Below are positions 35,906 through 43,711 of a stretch of 64,000 bases of DNA, piece after piece. The notes under the pieces were generated by a model. That model saw nothing but the letters and a program-made list of their open reading frames with translations, was not told where the DNA came from and searched no databases. Numbering within the stretch: the stretch's first letter is position 1; each line of letters begins with the position of its first letter. This DNA is from Thermoflexus hugenholtzii JAD2 (lineage in GTDB: Bacteria > Chloroflexota > Chloroflexia > Chloroflexales > Roseiflexaceae): positions 1-64,000 of the forward strand of contig CAMCVW010000013.1 of NCBI GenBank assembly GCA_945881915.1, written 5' to 3'. The translations under genes and the position numbers were made by a program.

Positions 35906-36757
35906 ATGCCGCCACTCTGGAAGACACATCTCGATTCGTTGCAAATCACCACCCTTGCTGACATATTCCGCACCCCCAAACCCGTCATCGGGATGGTGCA
36001 TTGCTGGCCCATGCCCGGTGCTCCAGGGTACCGCGGGTACGGGATGCGCGACATCATCCGACACGCCCAGTCCGAAGCCGAAGCACTCATCGTCGGTGGC
36101 TGTGACGGCATCATTGTCGAAAACATGTGGGACATACCCTTTCGCGCGGGGGCCCACATCCCCCCCGAAAGTATTGCAGCGCATGCGGTCGTCGCAGCGG
36201 CAGTCCGCGACGTCTGCCCGTTGCCGATGGGCATCAATCTCGTCCACAATGGCGGCGTCGCCCTCCTGGCCATCGCCATTGCCGCTCGGGCAGAATTCAT
36301 CCGCGTCTGTATGTTCACTGGTGCAGGTGTATGGGATGCCGGGAGCTTCGACGAAGGCTGCGCCGCCGATTTATTGCGTCGCCGGAGCGAACTCCATGCC
36401 GAATCCATCAAAATTCTGGCGGATGTCGACAAAAAACACTCCGTCCGCTTCCCCGGCATTGATCTGGCGACACACATCGAATGGACGCGCTTCTTTGGGG
36501 CTGACGCGCTGATTGTATCGGGGCGGATGACCGGTGATGCGCCGGATCTCGGTAAAGTACGTGAAGCCAAAGCCCTCGCCGGGGACCGCCCTATTATCAT
36601 TGGGAGCGGTGCCGACGCCAGCAATATCGGTGCATTCATGAGTGTCGCCGACGGGGTCATCGTGGGATCGAGCATCAAAGGAGGCGGCGCAATCGCAGAG
36701 CCCGTGGATGTCGAACGCGTCAAGCGCTTTGTCGACGCAGCCCGGAGCCGCATGTGA
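35906..36757 (+). CDS. BtpA/SgcQ-family TIM-barrel protein
   Basis: 283 residues, similar to BtpA (needed for photosystem I stability in cyanobacteria) and SgcQ. Typical strands are GMVHCWPMPGAPGYRG, GIIVENMWDIPF, GINLVHNGG and the phosphate-binding IIIGSGADASNI and GVIVGSSIKGGG. The family occurs widely outside phototrophs and its reaction is unknown, perhaps on a phosphorylated sugar made by the kinase next to it. The ATG at 35906 follows AAAGAG; a TTG at 35873 inside the kinase gene is the alternative. It overlaps the next gene by 4 bases (ATGTGA). Confidence 0.87.
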   Translation: MPPLWKTHLDSLQITTLADIFRTPKPVIGMVHCWPMPGAPGYRGYGMRDIIRHAQSEAEALIVGGCDGIIVENMWDIPFRAGAHIPPESIAAHAVVAAAVRDVCPLPMGINLVHNGGVALLAIAIAARAEFIRVCMFTGAGVWDAGSFDEGCAADLLRRRSELHAESIKILADVDKKHSVRFPGIDLATHIEWTRFFGADALIVSGRMTGDAPDLGKVREAKALAGDRPIIIGSGADASNIGAFMSVADGVIVGSSIKGGGAIAEPVDVERVKRFVDAARSRM

Positions 36758-37989
36758 GCGACCAACGTCACATCGTCATGCCAGCGGATGTGTTCCCGCC
36801 CAGATGTGGCGGGGCCGGGTGGAGTGCACACGCATTGGCGACGGCGCTCCAGCAGCACGATGCTTCGGTGACTGCGATTGTGCCGCGCGCTCGCACCGCA
36901 CCTGATTCAGGCACGGTAGATGTCGCAGGCATTGCAACGGTAGAGGTACAGCACCGGCCGATCCAAAACAGTGTTGTGCGGCAACTCTTCTCCATACTCA
37001 GCGTTATCCCGCGCATGCGGGCGCACATCGCGGCGCTGCGCAGTGCAGCGGGTGTGACGATTGTGCACGCCCAACATATTTTGGCAGCCAGAGCAGCGCT
37101 CCCCCTCAAAAACAGCCGCACCCGGGTCGTCATTACGGTGCGCGATCATTGGCCATGGGATATGCGGGCAACGGGGATGCAGATGGCTGGTGATCAACGC
37201 ACACTCAGCGGCATACTCCAGACCATGGCGCGCCGCGATGTCCCGCGCTGGCAATCCGCACTGGCCCCATTCTATGCGTTCCAGATGCGGCAACGCGCTG
37301 CATTATTGACCCAGGCAGATCTGGTCATCGCAGTCTCTGAGCACATGGCGCAACGCGTACGGACGTACACACCGACCGCGAATGTCTGCGCCATCCCAAA
37401 CATGGTCGATATCCAATCGATTGCGCAGACGATTCAAGGAGTGCCAAGCTTCCCCATTCCAGAGCGGTTTGTATTGTTTGTCGGCAAACTCAGTCCCAAC
37501 AAAGGGGCCCAATACTTGCCAGAACTCATTGCGCGCATTCGGCCACCTGCCATTATCGTCGCAGGCGATGGGCCGCTCCAAACTGCCATTGCCGCAGCGG
37601 CAGTTGCTGCCGAAGTGCCCTGCCACATTTTGGATTGGGTCGCCCACGACGATGTCCTCCGCCTGATGGCACGGTGCTCCGCGCTGTGGTTCCCTTCGTC
37701 GTGGGACGAACCGCTCAGCCGTGTGCTCCTCGAGGCATTGGCATGCGCAGCGCCGATTGTTGCAATGCCTACCGGCGGCACCCCCGAAATCATCGTGGAC
37801 GGCGTGACCGGGCTCCTAGCCAACACCATAGATGCCTTCGTGGCAGCTGCGCAACGACTCGCTACTGACCCTGCGTTACAGGCGACGCTCAAACACAATA
37901 GTCTGGCGCATGCCCATAGTACGTACGCCCAAGACATCGTCGTCGCACAGGTACTCGCGCAGTACGATGCGCTAGGAGCACTGCAATGA
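36754..37989 (+). CDS. GT4-family glycosyltransferase
   Basis: 411 residues, GT-B fold. The N-terminal domain shows the PPRCGGAGWSAHALA loop; the donor-binding half has FVLFVGKLSPNKGAQYLPEL, VAGDGPLQ and the EX7E-like segment SSWDEPLSRVLLEALACAAPIVAMPTGG. GTG start overlapping the previous stop as GTGA. It should transfer a nucleotide sugar to a surface or lipid-linked glycan; donor and acceptor are unknown. Confidence 0.9.
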   Translation: MSDQRHIVMPADVFPPRCGGAGWSAHALATALQQHDASVTAIVPRARTAPDSGTVDVAGIATVEVQHRPIQNSVVRQLFSILSVIPRMRAHIAALRSAAGVTIVHAQHILAARAALPLKNSRTRVVITVRDHWPWDMRATGMQMAGDQRTLSGILQTMARRDVPRWQSALAPFYAFQMRQRAALLTQADLVIAVSEHMAQRVRTYTPTANVCAIPNMVDIQSIAQTIQGVPSFPIPERFVLFVGKLSPNKGAQYLPELIARIRPPAIIVAGDGPLQTAIAAAAVAAEVPCHILDWVAHDDVLRLMARCSALWFPSSWDEPLSRVLLEALACAAPIVAMPTGGTPEIIVDGVTGLLANTIDAFVAAAQRLATDPALQATLKHNSLAHAHSTYAQDIVVAQVLAQYDALGALQ

Positions 37990-39224
37990 CCCCATCTATC
38001 CGTGTCGCTCTGTTGGCCCGTGTGGTCTACCCATTGCACGGGTTTGGCGGAATCGAACGGCACGTTTTTCACCTGACGACCCATCTCGCGCGGCTCGGCG
38101 TCGCAGTGACCCTCTATGTCCAAGAAACAGACGACAGCAACGGGCTTGCCCAGTTGCGAACCCAGATGCAGGTCGAGACGCTGCGGTATGACTACACCAG
38201 CCCCTACCTGCGCCCCAACTCGATTCTCGGTCGACAGATAAACTACCCGCGCTACACGCGTACCCAAGGTGCACAGGTTGCGCGCGCGGTGGTCAACGGC
38301 GCATTCGACATTGTGCACACCCAAGGGCTCTGCGCGTACGGGTATGCCGTCGCGCGGTCAGCGGATGTGCGGTTGCAACGCGTGCCATTTTTTGCCAATC
38401 CACACGGGCTGGAGGAATATCGCACGCCAGATTGGCGCAAACGGCTGGCCTATACACCTTTTCGCATGATGTATAGCCACGGCCATCGCCAAGCCGACTG
38501 GGTCATTGCCACTGATGCATGTACTGCACCCGATGTGCCGCACTACCTCGGGGTCGACCCCCGCCGCGTCGTCGTCATCCCGAGTGCCATCGACAGCAGC
38601 GAAAACTTGGCCCCGGTGACCCCTGCACTGACACACCAGATGCGCCGCCGATTTGCCACTGACGACGACATGTTGATGCTGTCGGTCAGTAGACTCGAGC
38701 GCAACAAAGGCTATCACTTGTATGCAGCGGCACTGGCACAGGCTGCCCGCGACGGACTGTTACCGCCACACTGGCGCTGGGTGTTGGTGGGGAGCGGTAA
38801 AGAACGCGCAGCCCTCGAGGCACAGGTCACCCACTTGGGCATCGGTGCTCATGTCACATTTGCCGGTCGTGTCGATGATGCCGATTTGCAGAATCTCTAT
38901 GCCGCCTGTGATTTCTTTGTGCATCCAACCCTCTACGAAGGGTCGTCATTGGTCACGCTCGAGGCCATGATTCACCGAAGACCAGTGTTGGCCACACACG
39001 CAGGCGGAATTCCCGATAAAGTGTTTACAGATGTCAATGGTATACTCGTAGCACCTGGGAGTGTGGACGCGCTGTACGTCGGTCTGCGAGACATGCTTTC
39101 GGCACGCAGTCGCTGGTCCCATTGGGGTGACGCGAGTGCTGCGATTGTATTGCGTACCTTTGATTGGCCAGTGGTGGCACGGCACAACCTCGACATCTAC
39201 GCCCAGGCGTTGGCTGACCGCTGA
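37986..39224 (+). CDS. GT4-family glycosyltransferase
   Basis: 412 residues, GT-B fold. FGGIERHVFHLTTHLARLG at the N-terminus, LSVSRLERNKGYHLYAAAL, LVGSGKERAALE and the donor motif PTLYEGSSLVTLEAMIHRRPVLATHAGGIPD. Only distantly similar to the preceding GT4 gene, with which it overlaps as ATGA, so the two likely act one after the other on the same glycan. Confidence 0.92.
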   Translation: MTPSIRVALLARVVYPLHGFGGIERHVFHLTTHLARLGVAVTLYVQETDDSNGLAQLRTQMQVETLRYDYTSPYLRPNSILGRQINYPRYTRTQGAQVARAVVNGAFDIVHTQGLCAYGYAVARSADVRLQRVPFFANPHGLEEYRTPDWRKRLAYTPFRMMYSHGHRQADWVIATDACTAPDVPHYLGVDPRRVVVIPSAIDSSENLAPVTPALTHQMRRRFATDDDMLMLSVSRLERNKGYHLYAAALAQAARDGLLPPHWRWVLVGSGKERAALEAQVTHLGIGAHVTFAGRVDDADLQNLYAACDFFVHPTLYEGSSLVTLEAMIHRRPVLATHAGGIPDKVFTDVNGILVAPGSVDALYVGLRDMLSARSRWSHWGDASAAIVLRTFDWPVVARHNLDIYAQALADR

Positions 39225-39251
39225 GCCGATGCGATCGACGAGGAGGCCCGC

Positions 39252-40424
39252 ATGCAGATTATGCCATTCCAACTTTCAATCGCACGCGACGAACACGGTG
39301 CGTATGTCTTTTATGCCTTTAGCGACGAATCGAATTTGGTCATGCGAATCGATATTCCTGATCGGCTGCGTGACATCGGTATCCGCCTTCTGGAGTCTCC
39401 ACTGCCTGTTTTCTATGACGACCCGCACGAGTTGGGTCGTGAATTGGGACAGGTCCTTTACCCTCCAGAAGTCCAAGAAATGCTTTCGCATGCCGCCCAA
39501 AATGCGCTGCGCACCAAAAGACGCGTCCAAATACAACTCCAAATCGCCATCCCTGAACTTGCAGCACTCCCATGGGAGTGGGCCAGCATTCCAAATCCAC
39601 AGCCGTGGGCACCTGCTCGCACCGATGACTTCCCGGTGGTTCGGCATTCAGCTGTCGCCAAACCGGCGCATCCGATTGTCGTCGACGGGCCGTTGCGCGT
39701 GCTTATCTGCGTTTCTGATGCGGACTATGATTCCCTACGCGTCATTTCGTCGTTGTTAGCAATCGAAGTCGTACAACAGCGGATTGTGATCGACGTCATT
39801 GTCGTGACCACCATCACGGATATCGAAGTCGCTTTGCAGTCCGCACCGGTTCATATTCTTCACTGCGTCGCCCCTGTCGAACTGGACCACGATCAGGTAT
39901 TGACGCTGCGCTTCGAAGAAGCAATCGACATCGACGACTTCCGAGATCTGCTCGCTCCCTACCCGACTATTGGGATGGTGGTGATTACTCCCGTCGGTCC
40001 GCAGAGTGCACAAGTCATGGCATATCCGCAAATATATGCTGCGCTGCTCCTCAACAACACGCTCATGGCGGCGATCGCATTTGGGGGGGTCTGCCGTGCA
40101 GAGGTACTTACGCGCTTCGCCGCGACCTGCTACAACGCCATCATTGACGGTATGCCGATCGATTTGGCGGTCAGTCATGCGCGACGTACGCTCGGCAACA
40201 TCGATGTCGATCCGTTGTGGGGCTACCCACAGTTGCGCTTGGTTCCGGGCGGTGAGGCGGTTTTTTCGATTGCTTCACCGCAGAATCGCTTCGAGTGGCT
40301 CCGTGCTGCAGGCATAATCGTCGTGTTGATCATTGCGCTCGTAGCAGTCACCGTACTGGGCAGATATCTGCGCGGTGATGGATTGCCATCTATTATTCAA
40401 ATGCTTCTCCCCCATACACCATAG
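39252..40424 (+). CDS. Membrane-anchored CHAT-like protein, catalytic Cys lost
   Basis: 390 residues. Residues about 60-330 follow the CHAT layout: IPELAALPWEWASI then DDFPVVRHS, the His strand VHILHCVAP (H204), and the late helices FAATCYNAIIDGMPIDLAVSHARRTLG. The Cys strand reads VVITPVGPQSAQ (244-254) where active members have an NACxSA-type motif, so no nucleophile is present, and the HG of the His motif is also missing. A C-terminal helix (about 352-372) anchors it to the membrane with the bulk in the cytoplasm. GGAGG precedes the ATG. Likely a pseudo-protease scaffold or sensor; it lies 7 bases before selA. Confidence 0.75.
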   Translation: MQIMPFQLSIARDEHGAYVFYAFSDESNLVMRIDIPDRLRDIGIRLLESPLPVFYDDPHELGRELGQVLYPPEVQEMLSHAAQNALRTKRRVQIQLQIAIPELAALPWEWASIPNPQPWAPARTDDFPVVRHSAVAKPAHPIVVDGPLRVLICVSDADYDSLRVISSLLAIEVVQQRIVIDVIVVTTITDIEVALQSAPVHILHCVAPVELDHDQVLTLRFEEAIDIDDFRDLLAPYPTIGMVVITPVGPQSAQVMAYPQIYAALLLNNTLMAAIAFGGVCRAEVLTRFAATCYNAIIDGMPIDLAVSHARRTLGNIDVDPLWGYPQLRLVPGGEAVFSIASPQNRFEWLRAAGIIVVLIIALVAVTVLGRYLRGDGLPSIIQMLLPHTP

Positions 40425-40431
40425 AGGTTTC

Positions 40432-41778
40432 ATGCATCCATTTCGTTCGTTACCGTCGATAGATTCCCTCGTGGGTTCCGTTGCAGCGTTGCTCGATGCG
40501 CCGCATGCCGTCGTTGTCGCTGCGAGTCGCAGTGTGCTGACCGAGATTCGCGAGAGTGGCGTCGTCGTGGATCATGCTACCTGTGTTGCCCGCGTTGTCA
40601 GTGCTGTGCAATGCCTGCTCGAACCGACGTTACGACCGGTCCTCAATGGCACTGGCGTACTCTTGCAGACCAACCTCGGGCGTGCCCCTTTGAGTAGCGC
40701 CGCGCAAGCTGCCATGCAGCACGCCACGGGCGCAACTGCAATCGAATACGACCTCGTACGAGGTGCGCGCGGGGAACGGAATCGTCATTTATCCCCGCTG
40801 CTTGCACATCTGAGCGGCGCCGAAGCAGGTATTGCAGTCAACAATACCGCCGCCGCTGTCCTCTTGCTGTTGACTGCCCTGGGTGCCGGGCGCGAGGTCA
40901 TCGTGTCACGCGGGGAGGCGGTCGAGATAGGCGGCGGTTTTCGCATCCCTGACGTCCTGCGCCAGAGTGGTGCTACCCTGGTCGAAGTCGGTACCACCAA
41001 CCGCACCTACGTCCGCGACTATGCCGCCGCAATCACCGAACGCACCGCATTTTTGCTCTGTGTGCACACCAGTAACTTCCGGCAATTCGGCTTCGTACAT
41101 ACACCCGATAAACGCGAATTAGCCGAATTGGCGCATCAGCGCGGCATTTTGCTCATCGACGATCTCGGCAGTGGTTCGTTCCTGGATGTGACACAGTATG
41201 GGTTGAGTGCTGAACCGACCGTCCAAGCACACGTCGCCGCTGGTGCAGATTTGGTGTGTTTTAGTGGCGACAAGCTGCTTGGAGGCCCGCAAGCGGGCCT
41301 CATTGTGGGCAAATCATCTCTCATTGATCAATTGACACGCCACCCGTTGCTGCGTGCACTCCGACTCGACAAGACGAGCTATGCAGGCATTCATGCCACC
41401 CTGGTGAGTTATGTCATGCAACGAGCCGTCCACGAGATTCCCATTTGGCAAATGATTAGCGCGACGCACGCTGAACTCTCGCATCGGGCAGGCACACTCC
41501 AACAGAGCCTCGGCCACCCATGGCAGGTGCGCGACAGCGTCAGTACGATTGGCGGCGGTGCACTGCCGACAGACACACTCCCCTCGTGCGCGCTTGTGCT
41601 CCCCTGCTCCCAGCCTGATGCCGTTGCCGCTCATGCCCGTGGGCTCCACCCTGCGCTGATTGGCCGCGTGAAGGACAATGCCTTTTGGCTTGATCTGCGC
41701 TCACTGATGCCCAACGACGATGAAATCCTGCTTGCAGGGTGTCGACTCCTCGCGGAGTCCGCAGCGATACGCGAATGA
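40432..41778 (+). CDS. selA: L-seryl-tRNA(Sec) selenium transferase
   Basis: A PLP enzyme of 448 residues that converts Ser-tRNA(Sec) to Sec-tRNA(Sec). Motifs: VLNGTGVLLQTNLGRAPLS, EIGGGFRIPDV, HTSNFRQFGF, LIDDLGSGS and the PLP-lysine motif FSGDKLLGGPQAG (K281). AGAGG lies before the ATG at 40432. selB, selD and the selC tRNA are not in the window, which is unusual since selA and selB are often adjacent. SelA-like enzymes with other roles exist, but the match here is to the full bacterial SelA. Confidence 0.92.
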   Translation: MHPFRSLPSIDSLVGSVAALLDAPHAVVVAASRSVLTEIRESGVVVDHATCVARVVSAVQCLLEPTLRPVLNGTGVLLQTNLGRAPLSSAAQAAMQHATGATAIEYDLVRGARGERNRHLSPLLAHLSGAEAGIAVNNTAAAVLLLLTALGAGREVIVSRGEAVEIGGGFRIPDVLRQSGATLVEVGTTNRTYVRDYAAAITERTAFLLCVHTSNFRQFGFVHTPDKRELAELAHQRGILLIDDLGSGSFLDVTQYGLSAEPTVQAHVAAGADLVCFSGDKLLGGPQAGLIVGKSSLIDQLTRHPLLRALRLDKTSYAGIHATLVSYVMQRAVHEIPIWQMISATHAELSHRAGTLQQSLGHPWQVRDSVSTIGGGALPTDTLPSCALVLPCSQPDAVAAHARGLHPALIGRVKDNAFWLDLRSLMPNDDEILLAGCRLLAESAAIRE

Positions 41779-41953
41779 CCGTGCGTGAGTGCCGCGCACA
41801 ATCCTGATTCTGCGCGTATCTATGCTATAGTTCGGATAGTTGTCTGAGATGCGATAATCATGAACATTTTTCCCGACCTTTCGGCTGGTACTGGTATGCG
41901 CTCCTTCTTACCATGCGGCTCTGTAACGTTGCAGTCGTACAGGGTGATGGTGG

Positions 41954-43711
41954 ATGTGGAAGATTGACGCATTGAGTCAGTCGATAGCAAACTATAGAAG
42001 CGATCTCGGCGATCGCGAATACAGCGAATATTTTGGTCCAACCCTCTGGTTCCGGCAAGCAAAACGCCTGGGTAATTCCCCTTTGCCCAATACGGTCGAT
42101 CCATGCATTGTCGATTTAACTATAATCACGCGTGCAGAATTGCCCCCTGCTTCGATTACCCTGCAAACGTGTGCCCACGCAATTCCACTGCCGACGGCAC
42201 CAAACCTCTACCGCATTCACCTGTACCTCCTCGCTGATACAACCTACACCATCGATTGTGACAATCAAGCAGTCACTTCGGCATACCTCCAAAATTTTTG
42301 TTTTGCGTTTGTTGACGCACGGAGCACACCACTCCCGTATTCCCGGGCATATGATGCATTCGGATACATCCTCCCAATTCTCGCTTGGATGGCATTTGTG
42401 GTTGTCGCACTGCATGCGAGCCGCGCCTCGAGCACCTTGGCATAGGTGCTCGTGTCGGTTGCAGGAGCAATCGCTCTGATGTTGCTTGAGAAGTACGGCC
42501 TGCAAATTGTCAGCTGGCGCTTCGGCATTGTGAATCTATTTGGCGGTGCATCGATTGTCATTTGGGGGAGCGAACGCCTCAGATTCCCGGTTCGACAGCT
42601 CCTGATTCTGGTGGTCGTCGCCATGGTCCTGAAATACTCGGGTGCACTGGCACCCGGGGCTCCCAGGATCGACCTGCCCGTACACTCCCAGCAGCTCGAA
42701 AACGTCATGTCAGGGAACCTGTATCTGCAAAACTCTGGCACACTCAATCCCGTTGCAGGCGACAAAGCAGTCACGCAGACATACCCGTACCCGCCTTCCA
42801 TCTATTTGCTGCTTGCACCGTTTGCGCTCTTACTCCAACCTCCGTTCTCACTCATGTCTATTGTGGGCACGCTCTCGATTCTGCTCGAAGCACTGTTTGT
42901 CATTGGGTTGGTCTGGCTCGTCGACAAGAATCGGCTCCCACGGCGGGTGGCCATACTGGCCTGTCTGATGTACCTCTTCTTCCCGCAGTCCTCTGTTCTA
43001 CAGAACTACCCAAACACCGCCCAGTCACTCGCCCAAGCAGCGGGTTGGGTGTTTATATTGTTTGCGTATGCCCAACCAAATCCAACGCATATTCTCGAAC
43101 GCCTTCGTCTGGTGTTGTTGGCTGCATTGAGCGTCGCGGGACATTTCGGTGTCTTTATCACCATGACCATCGTGCAGGGCTATGCCTTTCTGCTTGGCGG
43201 ATTTCGCCGTACCGCAATCTATTGGGCATTGACTGGCATATTTGTCACTGTGGCCTACTACAGCCAGTACCTGAAGTTGATTTTGGATCAAATCGGTCGC
43301 CTCGACAACGAAGCCCAGATTTCGCGCAGTCAGGAGTTCTCTCTGCTCTGGCAAAAAGGCATCAATGACCACTATACGGGTGTCGTTTTTGTGGTTGCCT
43401 CGCTGGCGCTCGGTCTGACCCTGATGAGCAAACGACCCTTGTTACGGCAATTGTGGTTGTCAGCCTATGCAACGGCAGTGAGTCTGGCAGTGCTACGCGT
43501 GGTCTTTTCGATCAATCCAACCCGCTTTGTGATTATGTTATCGCCGCTCATCGCCCTCGGCATCGGGTTGATGGCCAATGGCTATATGCGGTCGCGGGCA
43601 GGACGGTGGCTGGTGTATTTTTTCTATATCAGTCAAGCACTCGTTGCCATCATGACCTGGTATACCCTCAAAATCGACCACAACATGATTCGCTGGTCAT
43701 TTCCCCAGTAA
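41954..43711 (+). pseudogene. GT-C-like membrane protein interrupted by in-frame TAG
   Basis: Two open segments in the same frame, 163 and 421 codons, are separated by a single TAG at 42443-42445. Joined, they match in length and layout the intact paralogue at 46353-48116: a periplasmic-type domain with YTIDCDNQ (TLTIDCDT in the paralogue), then about ten helices, and the loop TYPYPPSIYLLLAP (TYPYPPTIYALLAI there). The joined product lacks about 26 N-terminal residues. A membrane-helix-like stretch (WYWYALLLTMRLCNVAVV) is found just upstream in another frame (about 41885-41940), so one or two frameshifts are likely too. TAG is a normal stop in this window. Restart at GTG 42446 directly after the TAG could still yield the membrane part. 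Confidence 0.72.
42429..42452. other. Perfect 9-bp hairpin enclosing the amber codon
   Basis: CGAGCACCT, loop TGGCAT, AGGTGCTCG. The TAG is formed by the last loop base and the first two bases of the right arm; the GTG restart codon is within the right arm. It may be a coincidence of decay, or a structure affecting termination, readthrough or re-initiation. Confidence 0.6.

Noticed and set aside
41779-41953. Possible selC (tRNA-Sec) downstream of selA
   Set aside because: No acceptor stem pairing, T-loop or CCA end of a roughly 90-base tRNA could be found.
42443-42445. Reassigned UAG (pyrrolysine or other recoding) in the split membrane gene
   Set aside because: Several clearly intact genes here end in TAG (amidohydrolase, mraY, ftsI, the caspase-like gene, the pseudo-CHAT gene), and no Pyl genes are seen; a nonsense change or stop-restart is simpler.
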